The notes beneath the pieces are model-generated. The model searched no databases. It was not told where the DNA came from and saw nothing but the letters and a program-made list of their open reading frames with translations. Both the position numbers and the translations under genes were made by a program. This document shows, piece after piece, positions 27,286-36,297 of a DNA stretch of 64,000 nt. How positions within the stretch are numbered: position 1 is the stretch's first letter; every line of letters starts with the position of its first letter. Source of the DNA: Siminovitchia acidinfaciens (GTDB lineage: Bacteria > Bacillota > Bacilli > Bacillales > Bacillaceae_C); assembly GCF_003605385.1 (NCBI RefSeq), contig NZ_QYTV02000004.1, forward strand, positions 1-64,000. The letters are read 5' to 3'.

Positions 27286-28461
27286 ATGAAATTCGGTTTG
27301 TTACCGCGCATCATTCTCGCGATTGTGCTCGGTATATTAATTGGGCTCGTCTCGCCAAATCCCTTAATCCGGGTTTTCGCAACCTTTAACAGCCTATTCG
27401 GGAATTTCCTTGGCTTCATCATTCCATTGCTGATCATCGGCTTCATCGTTCCCGGAATTGGCGCTATTGGAAAGGGTGCCGGAAAGCTGCTCGGCTGGAC
27501 AGCTGCGATTGCCTATCTATCAACGATCGGAGCAGGCTTGCTCGCATTTTTCGCAGCAAAATCGCTATTTCCTTCGATGTTGGCCAATCTGTCTCTGCAA
27601 GAGTTCGCTAATCCAGAAGAGGCACTATTAAAACCATATTTCGAAATCGAGATGGCGCCGCTCATGGGAATCATGACTGCTCTACTTCTATCCTTTGTCA
27701 TCGGAATAGGAATTGCAGCCGTTAAAAGCGATGTGCTCTTAAATTTGTCCAATGACTTCCGGGACATCATTCATCTAGTCATTGAAAAAGTGATCATCCC
27801 TTTATTACCGGTTCATATTTTCGGCATTTTTGCAAATATGACCAATGCCGGCCAGGTAGGATCTATCTTAAGCATTTTCATAAAAGTTTTCGCTATGATC
27901 ATCGTTCTTCATATTGCTTATCTATTCATCCAATATACAATTGCCGGTTCTTTGCAAAAAAGAAATCCTTTGTCGATGTTGAAAACAATGAGCCCAGCGT
28001 ATTTTACAGCTCTTGGAACCCAGTCGTCAGCGGCAACGATTCCGGTCACGCTGCGACAAGGTAAAAAAATCGTTAAACAAGAACGTGTTGCGGACTTTAC
28101 CATTCCGTTGCTTGCAACCATTCATTTGTCTGGAAGCACAATCACTTTGGTGAGCTGTTCCATGGCTGTCATGTTCATGCAGGGGCACAGCTACTCATTT
28201 ACAATCATGCTTCCATTTATATTGATGCTCGGAATCACAATGGTGGCAGCACCCGGCGTTCCCGGCGGGGCAGTCATGGCCGCTATCGGACTTTTGGAAT
28301 CCATGCTCGGATTCGGTCCAGCGATGACTGCATTGATGATCGCCCTCTACATTACCCAGGACAGCTTCGGTACGGCATGTAACGTAACCGGTGACGGTGC
28401 AATTACAGCGGTCATGGACAAAATAAGTCGCGAAGATGTGGAAAAAGAAGCGACAGTTTGA
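27286..28461 (+). CDS. Dicarboxylate/amino acid:cation symporter (DAACS family)
   Basis: 391 residues, mostly hydrophobic, eight helices plus two re-entrant loops expected. Family signatures are the serine-rich hairpin GTQSSAATIPVT (~245-256) and the Asn/Asp-containing YITQDSFGTACNVTGDGA near the C-terminus. Such proteins take up glutamate, dicarboxylates or Ser/Thr with Na+ or H+. The exact substrate is not evident. A terminator follows. It is transcribed away from ddl. Confidence 0.88.
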   Translation: MKFGLLPRIILAIVLGILIGLVSPNPLIRVFATFNSLFGNFLGFIIPLLIIGFIVPGIGAIGKGAGKLLGWTAAIAYLSTIGAGLLAFFAAKSLFPSMLANLSLQEFANPEEALLKPYFEIEMAPLMGIMTALLLSFVIGIGIAAVKSDVLLNLSNDFRDIIHLVIEKVIIPLLPVHIFGIFANMTNAGQVGSILSIFIKVFAMIIVLHIAYLFIQYTIAGSLQKRNPLSMLKTMSPAYFTALGTQSSAATIPVTLRQGKKIVKQERVADFTIPLLATIHLSGSTITLVSCSMAVMFMQGHSYSFTIMLPFILMLGITMVAAPGVPGGAVMAAIGLLESMLGFGPAMTALMIALYITQDSFGTACNVTGDGAITAVMDKISREDVEKEATV

Positions 28462-28465
28462 TTTC

Positions 28466-28507
28466 AGAGAGCCCCCATGCAGAAATGCGCGGAGGTTCTT
28501 TTTTTAT
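28466..28507 (+). terminator. Terminator of the DAACS transporter
   Basis: Imperfect stem AGAGCCCCCATGC / GCGCGGAGGTTCT followed by TTTTTTT. Confidence 0.7.
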
Positions 28508-28704
28508 GTGCGAAAGGATTGAATAAAATCGGAATGGGTTGGACCATGTATTTTGTACGTGGTTCATTTCCAACAAGGAGCCTATCCGCTTTATACGGAT
28601 GCCGATCAAAAACACCCAAGAAAAAATCATTCTCATTTTCAAGCAGTCCCACATAAAAAATACAGCTCCCATTCAGGAAGCTGTATCCATTTTTCCAACC
28701 GAAT

Positions 28705-29475
28705 CTATCCCAGGAGAGCCTGCCATTCTCCGGCCTTCCGATCAAGAACAATTTTGCCTTCCGGCGGACGCCGGCTCTGCTTCATATACTCTTCAAGCAT
28801 TTCATCCGTGTCCATTAAATCACCGACCGTCCATAAAGGCACTTCAATTTTCTGCCGGTCCGCAGTCATTTTTTCAAATGAAAGCACGACGCCTTCCCGC
28901 ATTTGTACGCTCAGCATTTGGAGAATATCTGCTGGGACAAAAGGGGCCGGGCGGTATTTCCGGCGTCCAAACAAGTTTTTTTCTCTTCCTGGACTCACCC
29001 TATGCGAAATGACCACGCCCATCATAGAGAAAAAGTGTTCCCAATTCTTATAGTATGTTTTATTGAAATTTCCGTCTTCCTCGGTCAAATAGACAAATTG
29101 ATTTCCAAGCATTCTATAAAAAGGAGGTCTTAGAGGTGATTTGATATGGCTTAAGTAGAGAAGCTCAGCCAGTTCCTGGCCTGTCAGCTCATTCAGATCT
29201 TCCTCATCTGAAAAATCAACCCAACAAAAATTTCCGTAACGGAAAACTTCATCTCCTGCCAACTGTTCCACGTTTTCTCCCGTTACAAAATTCAACCGGG
29301 TATGCATGTTATAGTAGCCATCTTCGAATTTATGGCTGAGCAATAAAAGATTTGACGGCTTAACAGGAATACCTTTCATAAAATCGGGAAATTGAATACC
29401 GGATGACAAGATATACCGAGCGGTGTGATTCATGTGTATGTATATGATATTTTTCCTAGATGCTTGATTTTTCAA
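28705..29475 (-). CDS. Uncharacterised Bacillaceae protein
   Basis: About 256 residues. I do not recognise a functional family. No signal peptide or membrane segment is seen. It is mixed charge and aromatic rich (YGNFCWVDFSD, YYKNWEHFF), consistent with a soluble cytoplasmic protein. The start is uncertain: TTG at 29475 has GGGGG 8 nt upstream, while ATG at 29433 (MNHTARYIL) lacks a ribosome site. It is divergent from mgtE with a ~140-bp shared region. Confidence 0.7.
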   Translation of the reverse strand: MKNQASRKNIIYIHMNHTARYILSSGIQFPDFMKGIPVKPSNLLLLSHKFEDGYYNMHTRLNFVTGENVEQLAGDEVFRYGNFCWVDFSDEEDLNELTGQELAELLYLSHIKSPLRPPFYRMLGNQFVYLTEEDGNFNKTYYKNWEHFFSMMGVVISHRVSPGREKNLFGRRKYRPAPFVPADILQMLSVQMREGVVLSFEKMTADRQKIEVPLWTVGDLMDTDEMLEEYMKQSRRPPEGKIVLDRKAGEWQALLG

Positions 29476-29611
29476 CGAGATTGCCCCCACAAATATAATC
29501 ATACGATATACCTACAGTATATCTATATAATAACAAAAATTTGTTATGACTTATATTACATATTCACAACAATTATATATGCCGCTATTAAACGATAGAA
29601 AGGTGATAACT

Positions 29612-30970
29612 GTGCTGGCTAGAAATATGGAAAAGGAACTTACTCTAAAAATCATCGACAATATTAAAAACGAAGACTTCGATAAGGTGAATGATACTTT
29701 TGAAGACTGCGGCCCGGAAACGATGGCCTCCATCATCCAGAATCTTCCGGAGAGATTCAGAGGGGCCATGCTCGAGCATTTAAGCAACTCCACCCTGGCA
29801 AGCCTGATACAGAAAGTGAACATTAAGCTTCAGCTTGAGATTTTAAGTAAAATTGGACCCGACAAAGCAAATCGAGTGCTGGCTTTATTGAATGTCAACT
29901 TCCTTTCCCGCCTGCTTCGCCATTATCCCAAAACGGATGTTGACTCTTTTTTAAAAGAAATGAAGGAAACCGAAGCATCCTATGTCAGGCAAATCCTAGA
30001 ATATCCGGACGATACCGCCGGAAGCTTGATGACGAACCGGTATGTCTCGGTCAACACCCATTTTACTGTGGGACAGGCCGTTGAAAAATTAAAAACCTTA
30101 GCCCTTTACTCGGAGAGCCTAAATCATATCTATGTGGTGGATCAAGATGGGCATCTAGCAGGAACGGTTCCTTACAGGGACTTGATCATAACAGAGCCTG
30201 AAGAAAGCGTGACAAATGTCATGGTAGAAAAGGTCATATCCGTTGATGTGATGACCAAGCGCAGTGAAATTGTCCGCTTGCTGCAGCGATACGATTTTAC
30301 GGCGCTTCCTGTAGTGAACAAAGACGAGGTTCTCATAGGAATTATCACTTTTGATGATATGGTGACCACAATCATCAATGAAGCAGGCGAAGATATAAGC
30401 AAAATTTCCGCCATGAATGAAGAAATTGACTTTGATACGAAACCGGTGTCTGCGGCAATCCGCAGACTTCCTTGGCTCATCGCCCTGCTGTTCATCGGGC
30501 TCGTCTCCGGAAGCATCATCTCCAGATTCGAAGAAACACTGGAGCAGGTGGTCGCCCTTGCTTTCTTCATGCCGCTGATTGCAGGAATGACAGGAAATAC
30601 CGGTACACAGTCGCTTGCTGTCGTCGTGCGCGGTCTGGCAGAAAAAGAAGTGGACATGAGAACAGGAATGAAACTGCTTTGGCGTGAATTCCGAGTGAGC
30701 TTATTTATCGGCATCACATGTGGACTGCTCATTGCCATCATCGCATTTGTCTGGCAGCACAATCTATACCTTGGAATTGTTGTAGGGGGCTCGCTATTGC
30801 TTACATTGATCATCGGAACATTCGCAGGTACAATCATTCCGTTGATTTTATATAAATTAAAAATGGACCCGGCGGTCGCATCCGGACCTTTGATTACAAC
30901 GGTCAACGATATTTTTTCATTGATCACTTATTTTTCCATCGCGACCCATTTTCTCAACAAACTAACTTAA
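29612..30970 (+). CDS. mgtE: Magnesium transporter MgtE
   Basis: 452 residues from GTG, preceded by AAAGGTG; B. subtilis MgtE has 451. The N-terminal MgtE_N domain (~1-125) is a helical superhelix. It is followed by two CBS domains (~130-250, AGSLMTNRYVSVNTHFTV and VISVDVMTKRSEIVRLL) and a five-helix channel with the conserved PLIAGMTGNTGTQSLAVVVRG. Mg2+ binding to the cytosolic domains gates the channel. No M-box riboswitch fits in the short upstream region. Confidence 0.95.
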   Translation: MLARNMEKELTLKIIDNIKNEDFDKVNDTFEDCGPETMASIIQNLPERFRGAMLEHLSNSTLASLIQKVNIKLQLEILSKIGPDKANRVLALLNVNFLSRLLRHYPKTDVDSFLKEMKETEASYVRQILEYPDDTAGSLMTNRYVSVNTHFTVGQAVEKLKTLALYSESLNHIYVVDQDGHLAGTVPYRDLIITEPEESVTNVMVEKVISVDVMTKRSEIVRLLQRYDFTALPVVNKDEVLIGIITFDDMVTTIINEAGEDISKISAMNEEIDFDTKPVSAAIRRLPWLIALLFIGLVSGSIISRFEETLEQVVALAFFMPLIAGMTGNTGTQSLAVVVRGLAEKEVDMRTGMKLLWREFRVSLFIGITCGLLIAIIAFVWQHNLYLGIVVGGSLLLTLIIGTFAGTIIPLILYKLKMDPAVASGPLITTVNDIFSLITYFSIATHFLNKLT

Positions 30971-31026
30971 CTCTTTAAAAAATGTGAAATCGTGATAGAA
31001 GTTGCTTCATTAAGGGTAAAGTATGT

Positions 31027-31277
31027 AGAAAAGCGCAAGGCGCGCAGCCTTAGGCGACAAGCACAAGGCGAATTTTGATGAGGGAGTTCGTCAGCCACCA
31101 CAGCAAAGCAATTAAATTAAATCACATCGTGAAAAGCTTCTCTGAGATGCTTCATGTAGCTTTGCGACGAAGGAAACATAAGCTTCCTCGAATAGCTATG
31201 CAGCAGGAGCACATTCTTATTGAATAAGCTTCCTTGCAACTTGTAACCTCGTGCCGATGGCGCCTGGAGCTAGACTT
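31027..31277 (+). repeat. Dispersed intergenic element, copy 7 (long form)
   Basis: It starts TAGAAAAGCGCAAGGCGCGC and ends GGCGCCTGGAGCTAGAC. It shares GGCGAATTTTGATGAG, AGCCACCACAGCAAAGCA, TCACATCGTGA and GATGCTTCATGTAG with copy 3. It lies between mgtE and the CNNM-type gene. Confidence 0.8.
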
Positions 31278-31323
31278 AACAATATTTCTCCCCAAAAAAA
31301 TACGAAATGGAGGAGGTGAAGCC

Positions 31324-31365
31324 TTGCTGCGGACATTCCGGAGCGGGGCGCTCCATTGCTCATAA
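31324..31365 (+). promoter_or_regulatory. Putative leader peptide and start-site hairpin of the CNNM-type gene
   Basis: A strong ribosome site GGAGGAGGTG (31309-31318) is placed 5 nt before TTG, opening a 13-codon frame MLRTFRSGALHCS whose TAA (31363-31365) overlaps the start of the downstream gene. A perfect hairpin GGAGCG-GGG-CGCTCC (31340-31354) ends two bases before that gene's TTG and covers its only SD-like GGAG. This suggests translational coupling through a leader ORF. Confidence 0.5.
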
Positions 31366-32648
31366 TTAACATATTTCTCGTTATTATTTTAATTGCACTG
31401 ACAGCATTTTTCGTGGCATCTGAGTTTGCAATCGTAAAAGTTCGAAGCTCTCGCCTGGATCAGTTGGTAGCGGAAGGCAATAAGAAAGCTACCGTTGCCA
31501 AGCGCCTGGTCGCAAATTTAGATGGCTACTTATCTGCAACACAGCTTGGAATCACAGTGACCGCACTCGGGCTTGGATGGCTAGGTGAACCGACTGTTCA
31601 AGTAATGCTCAATCCACTGTTTGAAAGGCTTAATATTCCAGCTTCGATAGCAAGCATCCTTTCTTTTGTCATTGCATTCAGTTCAATAACATTTATTCAC
31701 GTTGTTGTCGGAGAATTGGCACCAAAAACTTTCGCCATTCATAAAGCTGAGGCCATTACATTAGCTATCGCAACACCGCTGATATGGTTTTATAAAATCA
31801 TGTTCCCCTTTATCTGGCTTTTAAATGGGGCTGCTCGTCTGATAGCAGGTTTGTTTGGTGTCAAGCCTGCTTCCGAAAGCGACATCGCCCATTCTGAGGA
31901 AGAGCTTCGCATTATTCTGTCGGACAGTTTGAAGAGCGGAGAGATTAACCAGTCGGAATACCGATATGTCAACAAAATCTTCGAGTTTGACAACCGGATT
32001 GCCAAAGAAATCATGGTCCCGAGAACGGAAGTCATTACAATCGACAGATCCGCTTCAATCGGTGAAATCATGAGCATTGTAAAAGAGAAGCGCTTAACCC
32101 GTTACCCAGTGATAGAAGAAGGAGACAAAGATAAAATTCTCGGTGTGGTCAATATTAAAGAATTTTTAACAGATTGCATTGAAGGGAACTGTCAAGGTTC
32201 CGAACCAATTACCAGCTACATCATGCCGGTTATCAGCGTCATTGAAACGATCCCTATTCAGCGGCTTCTTGTAAAAATGCAACGGGAAAGAAACCATATG
32301 GCCATTCTGTTTGATGAATATGGCGGAACAGCGGGAATTGTCACAGCGGAAGATATTCTAGAAGAAATCGTTGGAGAAATCAGGGATGAATTTGACGAAG
32401 ATGAAATACCGTTAGTAAGGAAATTGGATGAACAGCATTACTTGCTGGATGCAAAAGTATTGATTGAGGAAGTGAATGATTTGCTTGGCATCCACCTTCG
32501 CTGCGAGGACATCGATACAATTGGTGGCTGGCTCCTGACGAAGAAATATGATTTGCAGCAAGGCGATATAATTGAAGAAGAAGGGTATAAATTCCATGTA
32601 AAAACAATGGAAGGCAACCACATTAGCGAAGTTGAAGTGACCCCATAA
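31356..32648 (+). CDS. Hemolysin-family (CNNM/HlyC-CorC type) transporter
   Basis: 430 residues. DUF21 membrane domain with four helices (~1-190; ATQLGITVTALGLGWLGEP, HVVVGELAPKTFAIHKAEA), then a CBS pair (~200-330; VPRTEVITIDRSASIGEI, HMAILFDEYGGTAGIVTAED) and the C-terminal CorC_HlyC domain (~345-425). B. subtilis relatives include MpfA (YhdP), implicated in Mg2+ efflux. The start is TTG, embedded in a leader hairpin; no in-frame alternative exists. It lies close to mgtE, which suggests a magnesium-related region. Confidence 0.9.
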   Translation: MLIINIFLVIILIALTAFFVASEFAIVKVRSSRLDQLVAEGNKKATVAKRLVANLDGYLSATQLGITVTALGLGWLGEPTVQVMLNPLFERLNIPASIASILSFVIAFSSITFIHVVVGELAPKTFAIHKAEAITLAIATPLIWFYKIMFPFIWLLNGAARLIAGLFGVKPASESDIAHSEEELRIILSDSLKSGEINQSEYRYVNKIFEFDNRIAKEIMVPRTEVITIDRSASIGEIMSIVKEKRLTRYPVIEEGDKDKILGVVNIKEFLTDCIEGNCQGSEPITSYIMPVISVIETIPIQRLLVKMQRERNHMAILFDEYGGTAGIVTAEDILEEIVGEIRDEFDEDEIPLVRKLDEQHYLLDAKVLIEEVNDLLGIHLRCEDIDTIGGWLLTKKYDLQQGDIIEEEGYKFHVKTMEGNHISEVEVTP

Positions 32649-32821
32649 ATTACTGTGAGTATCAAAAAAGGAAATCAGTCAAATTCCTATTTTATTTCCG
32701 GGGAAATGAGTCGGTTCGACAATCATTTTCCTGTTTTTTCAATTTTGCTGACGGCATTCTTGAATAATGCTATACTTCTTTTTAGCTTATCGTCATTTAC
32801 GGCTAAAAGGAGCATATTTGA

Positions 32822-33412
32822 ATGATATCAGAATGGCTTGCAATTATTGAAAACTGGCTGATTGATTATGGGGTGCTTGGACTTTTAATCGTCTCCTTTA
32901 CGGATTCTGCTTTTTCGCCAATCATTCCCGAGGTGATGCTGATTCCAATGGGGATCGCCTCACCCGACAAAGTATGGCTTTACGCTTTTTATACAACTGT
33001 AGCTTCCGTGTTGGGAGCACTTCTTGGATGGTATATCGGAAAAAAATTGGGCAGACCCATTTTGCTTCGCTTTATCAAGGAAGATAAAATTAATAAGGTT
33101 GAATATTATTTTGAACGGTATGGAGCAATGGCTATTTTAATAGCGGCTTTTACCCCAGTCCCTTACAAGGTCTTTACCATTTTTTCTGGGATCTCCAAGG
33201 TGAAAATCAGGACTCTTGTTTTCTGGTCCATCCTTGGAAGAGGCGGGCGGTTTTTCCTGGAGGCAGCAATCATTGCGGCCCTTGGCGTAAGAGCGAAACC
33301 ATTCATTGAAGAAAACTTTGCCATTATCACACTAGGCATCGGTGGAATCGCAGTCGTCGCATTCATCGTTTACCGCCTGATCTTCAGCAGGAAGAAAACG
33401 GCAAACAGTTAG
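32822..33412 (+). CDS. DedA/YqaA-family membrane protein
   Basis: 196 residues, four to five membrane helices. It shows the VTT/DedA core: SPIIPEVMLIPMGIASPDK, GALLGWYIGKKLGRP, FTPVPYKVFTIFSGISK and WSILGRGGRFFLEAAII. The family includes lipid carriers and scramblase-like flippases. The specific substrate is unknown. AAAGGAG lies upstream. A bidirectional terminator separates it from a convergent small ORF. Confidence 0.88.
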   Translation: MISEWLAIIENWLIDYGVLGLLIVSFTDSAFSPIIPEVMLIPMGIASPDKVWLYAFYTTVASVLGALLGWYIGKKLGRPILLRFIKEDKINKVEYYFERYGAMAILIAAFTPVPYKVFTIFSGISKVKIRTLVFWSILGRGGRFFLEAAIIAALGVRAKPFIEENFAIITLGIGGIAVVAFIVYRLIFSRKKTANS

Positions 33413-33487
33413 AAAAGTTAAGGAGCTCAACCTTAGCGGACACGCACTTTACTGAGGCAGCAGTAATCTTTCAATTAAAACAACAAT

Positions 33488-33520
33488 GCGGGCCAGTACA
33501 TTGTACCAGCCCGCTTCGTT
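33488..33520. terminator. Bidirectional terminator between dedA-like gene and small ORF
   Basis: GCGGGCCAGTAC/GTACCAGCCCGC stem with loop ATT, followed by TTCGTTTT on the plus strand. It sits between convergent genes. Confidence 0.75.
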
Positions 33521-33673
33521 TTAATCTAAATGGTATTCGGTATACCCAGGGACAGCCTGTATCTCATCCAGAACTTTGAAAAGCTCCAGCCGGGATTTCG
33601 TTACTGAAATATTTACTCCCATTTCAGCCAGACTATCAATAAATTTTTCAAGTTGCTCATGATCTCTATGCAA
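33521..33673 (-). CDS. Small hypothetical protein (50 residues)
   Basis: Frame from TTG (33671-33673) to TAA with a good ribosome site (GAGGTGG, 6-nt spacing). The product reads from LHRDHEQLEKFIDSLAEMG to YTEYHLD. It is acidic, helical in appearance, soluble, with no recognised motif. It has its own terminator and lies in an otherwise empty region, which supports it being real. The function is unknown. Confidence 0.6.
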   Translation of the reverse strand: MHRDHEQLEKFIDSLAEMGVNISVTKSRLELFKVLDEIQAVPGYTEYHLD

Positions 33674-33835
33674 GAAGACCACCTCATTTAAGATTTGACA
33701 TCTTACTACTATTTTAACTCACTTTTCAACTGATTTGAATCGCTTTCAATAAAAAATATTAAATATGTGTCCAAAATTAAAACTTTCCTGTTTAATATAC
33801 CCTATCTTCCCAGTCATAAACTTCTTATATAAATC

Positions 33836-33872
33836 AAAAACAGGCCTTCCATTAGGAAGTGCCTGTTTTGGT
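33836..33872 (-). terminator. Terminator of csbD
   Basis: Minus-strand stem AAAACAGGC...GCCTGTTTT with an inner CTTCC/GGAAG stem, then TTTTTGATT. Confidence 0.8.
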
Positions 33873-33877
33873 CAAAC

Positions 33878-34069
33878 TTAGTCCCAGTCGCTAAATTTTT
33901 CTTTGGCTTCTCCATATTTTTTCTTCGTTTCACCTTTCACCTTATCCCACTTACCTTCAGCCTGCATTCTTTCATCATCAACTGCATCTCCAAATGCATC
34001 TTTTGCCTCACCTTTTACCTTGTCCCATGTACCTTCAAGCTTTTTCTTAGTTCCATCTGAGTCTCTCAT
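33878..34069 (-). CDS. CsbD-family general stress protein
   Basis: 63 residues from the ATG preceded by AAGGAGG (7-nt spacing). It has two repeats of the CsbD core: KKLEGTWDKVKGEAKDAFGD and MQAEGKWDKVKGETKKKYGE. It is hydrophilic and likely unfolded or helical. The family is stress induced, with no defined biochemical role. A sigma-B promoter lies 40 bp upstream, linking it to the sigB operon in this window. Confidence 0.88.
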   Translation of the reverse strand: MRDSDGTKKKLEGTWDKVKGEAKDAFGDAVDDERMQAEGKWDKVKGETKKKYGEAKEKFSDWD

Positions 34070-34108
34070 TAGGAAGACCTCCTTCAAGTCTAAAAGCTAT
34101 AGTTATCT

Positions 34109-34133
34109 GTACCCCCTATGACTCGAATGAAAC
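34109..34133 (-). promoter_or_regulatory. Sigma-B promoter of csbD
   Basis: Minus strand GTTTCA (34128-34133), 13-bp spacer, GGGTAC (34109-34114). It is a close match to GTTTAA-N12-14-GGGTAT and is correctly placed. Confidence 0.78.
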
Positions 34134-34145
34134 TGAATTAATCAA

Positions 34146-34506
34146 GAAAAGTGTAAGCGCCCGTTTAGCGACGTACAAACTGAAATGCGGAAGACGGCCG
34201 TTTAGAGGGCGACAAGCATAAGGCGAGAGCTGAAGAAGGCGTTCTTTGCCTTCAGCAGCTCTCGCCTTATGACCTCGAGCCGATGGCACCCGCAGCCGGA
34301 CAACACGGCGACTCGGCCGCCTCAAAGTGCCACATCCTGTGGCTTCGGTAGCACTACTAGGACGTCCTGTCCCTCGGAGCCGATGTTGACTTATCGTAGT
34401 GCTCTGAATACACTTCCTCGAAAAAACTTCCACGCAGAAAAAGCGAAGCTTTTTCGAGGAAAGGAGTGTGAAGTTTGCTAGTCGCTGGGCGCTGGAGCTG
34501 GACAAA
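34146..34506 (+). repeat. Dispersed intergenic element, copy 8 (longest mosaic)
   Basis: It starts AGAAAAGTGTAAGCGCCCG and ends GGGCGCTGGAGCTGGACAA. It contains the copy-2 blocks GTTTAGCGACGTACAAACTG, CCGATGTTGACTTATCGTAG and GTGTGAAGTTTGCTAGTCGC. They are split by modules shared with copies 3 and 6 (CGACAAGCATAAGGCGAGAG, CATCCTGTGGCTTCGGTAGC). This shows the family is modular. Confidence 0.85.
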
Positions 34507-34572
34507 TCACTTCATCATTCGAATAATAGTTTCGTCAATTTTTGTACTTCTTGAGAAACGCTAAAAAAGCTT

Positions 34573-35085
34573 TCATATAGTAGACTTTTTGTCCGAAAAA
34601 GTAAACCGTAGAAACGCCATCCCTTTCCTTTTCTTCTTATTTCGCGCATTTTCCATCATTTCAAACAACTGCTGGTCCCGTTCCCGTTCCTCGATTTTTT
34701 CCGTCAACCGTTCAACCTGAACTGCAAGCTTTCGATTAATTTCAGCCAAATTTGTCTGCTGCTGTTCCAACAAAGTGATTTTTTCACATAGCTTCTTTAA
34801 TTCCAAGTCCATTTTTTCTGAAGGCACATCTAGCAATACTTCAATTTTCCCCGACTGGCCTGCCGTTATCTCCGCTGCCTGTTCCACTGTCACTCCGTCT
34901 TCCGCCATTCTGTCAATCATTTCTTGAATTTGCGAAATATCCTTTTCTCTAAAAATCCGTCCATTATTCGAACCGCGCTCAAAATGATATCCTTTTGACT
35001 CCAACACAACAGCATAATTCCTGAGGGTACTGACCCCTAATCCCAACGCCTTGGCTGCCCCGGAAGTATACATCAAGTTTTCCAT
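34573..35085 (-). CDS. MerR-like HTH protein with coiled coil (DUF3967 type)
   Basis: 170 residues from the ATG behind GGGGAGGG. The N-terminus has a MerR-like winged helix (YTSGAAKALGLGVSTLRNYAVVLESKGY, FREKDISQIQEMID) to about residue 70. A long coiled coil follows (KLCEKITLLEQQQTNLAEINRKLAVQVERLTEKI), then a basic tail (RNKKKRKG). The fold recalls RacA-like chromosome-binding proteins and plasmid DUF3967 proteins. The target DNA is unknown. No partner gene is adjacent. Confidence 0.75.
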   Translation of the reverse strand: MENLMYTSGAAKALGLGVSTLRNYAVVLESKGYHFERGSNNGRIFREKDISQIQEMIDRMAEDGVTVEQAAEITAGQSGKIEVLLDVPSEKMDLELKKLCEKITLLEQQQTNLAEINRKLAVQVERLTEKIEERERDQQLFEMMENARNKKKRKGMAFLRFTFSDKKSTI

Positions 35086-35239
35086 CGCCGACCCTCCCCA
35101 AGTTTTGGTTGTACGTATACTATTCCACAAACTAAACGCTTGTCCTTTCACTAAAAATGTAGATTGGAAGGGAGACTTGTAATTCGTTTTACAAATTTCT
35201 CATGAGGGATGGCGTCCCTCATGCTGTCGGATAAAATGA

Positions 35240-35545
35240 AGATCAGAAGCTGGGGACTAAATCGTGAAAAAAAGAGTATTTTCGAAAAACGGAGGGTATT
35301 ACAAGTGTTTGAAAAGTATTCATCGGAAACGGATAGTAAATCGTAAAAGTGAAGAGTACTCCATCAAAATTGAAAAGTATATCTAAAAAATGAAGAGTAT
35401 CCCATCCAAATCGAAGAGTAAAACAAAAAAACTTCAGAGTTATCCGCCAAAAACGGAGACTAAAAGAAAAAGTGGAGAGCATCCACCAATAAACGGAAAG
35501 TAATATTAAAAACGAACGGTACTCTCTGGAAACCGGATAGTCAGT
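35240..35545. repeat. Degenerate ~21-bp tandem array
   Basis: About 14 irregular units of 19-22 bp, each with GAGTA (or AAGTA, GGGTA) followed by A-rich sequence ending in ACGG or similar, e.g. AAGAGTATTTTCGAAAAACGG. Identity between units is low but phase is kept. There is no ORF support. It looks like the reverse complement of the array at 55975-56290. Confidence 0.65.
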
Positions 35546-35593
35546 CTTCTAAAATCAGTTACCCTCCCGTCAGTCTCCACAAATTTAAATCTC

Positions 35594-35998
35594 TTATTGC
35601 ATCATGGATAAAAACCATACTGCATGGTTCTGCTCATCTGCAGCCGCCCGGCGAAACAGATGTCTAATATTTGGGTGCTGCGCCCGATCGGCAATCTCAT
35701 GGTAAAAGTCGACCGTATGTTGTTCATCTTCAAAAGCGAATCGCAATCCATCCTTATATTTATTTGGACATTGTTCAATGATCTGCGGTTCAGGCTGCTT
35801 ATTCATCACCAACATATAAATGGCCGAAAACTGATGGAAATGGCGGACTTCATCATTCCTGATTTCGCGGATGATCTGTTTTTCCTTCTCTGTAGGCGCC
35901 ATCTCTATCAACTTCCCATAACAGGCAATGGCACTGTATTCGCCATTCACTGCTTTGGCAATGTCTTTTTCTAATTTTTTATCAATCGAAAAATCCAT
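35594..35998 (-). CDS. Ferritin-like domain protein (rubrerythrin-type)
   Basis: 134 residues from ATG behind GGAG. It is a four-helix bundle with di-iron-type residues: a Glu in NGEYSAIACYGKL, ExxH in IRNDEVRHFHQF, a Glu in FEDEQHTVDFY and ExxH-like AAADEQNHAVWF. This pattern fits the ferritin-like superfamily. The rubredoxin domain of classical rubrerythrins is absent. Similar to B. subtilis YhjR-type proteins. It is likely an iron or peroxide stress protein, but this is inference. Confidence 0.8.
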   Translation of the reverse strand: MDFSIDKKLEKDIAKAVNGEYSAIACYGKLIEMAPTEKEKQIIREIRNDEVRHFHQFSAIYMLVMNKQPEPQIIEQCPNKYKDGLRFAFEDEQHTVDFYHEIADRAQHPNIRHLFRRAAADEQNHAVWFLSMMQ

Positions 35999-36102
35999 CA
36001 GTGTCTCCACAAAAATCACTCCCCAACATAGCGTATGCTGGGCGGGCGGAAGGGTGACAGATTAGAAAAACAAGATATGATAAAAGCAGGAGGGATGAAC
36101 GA

Positions 36103-36297
36103 ATGTTTACATCAAAAGCCCATTGTTATTTATGTAAAAGAGAAATTCAGCCTTATGAAGAAATTTACGTTAAAATGCGCTATCCCAAAAGCAAAGGATT
36201 CACTGAAATCAAAGCATTCCTGAAAAATGAAGGTAACATAATCTGCATAAATTGCTTTCCAACAGAATCGGTCAATGCCCGCAATCAGTCCCAATAA
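36103..36297 (+). CDS. Small zinc-finger-like protein (two CxxC)
   Basis: 64 residues, ATG preceded by GGAGGG at 8 nt. CYLC (residues ~8-11) and CINC (~49-52) form a probable zinc site. The middle is basic. Similar small proteins occur in Bacillaceae; no function is known to me. It overlaps by 13 bp the convergent remnant frame at 36285. Confidence 0.72.
   Translation: MFTSKAHCYLCKREIQPYEEIYVKMRYPKSKGFTEIKAFLKNEGNIICINCFPTESVNARNQSQ

Noticed and set aside
29500-29611. M-box riboswitch before mgtE
   Set aside because: The divergent interval is too short and no M-box core was recognised.
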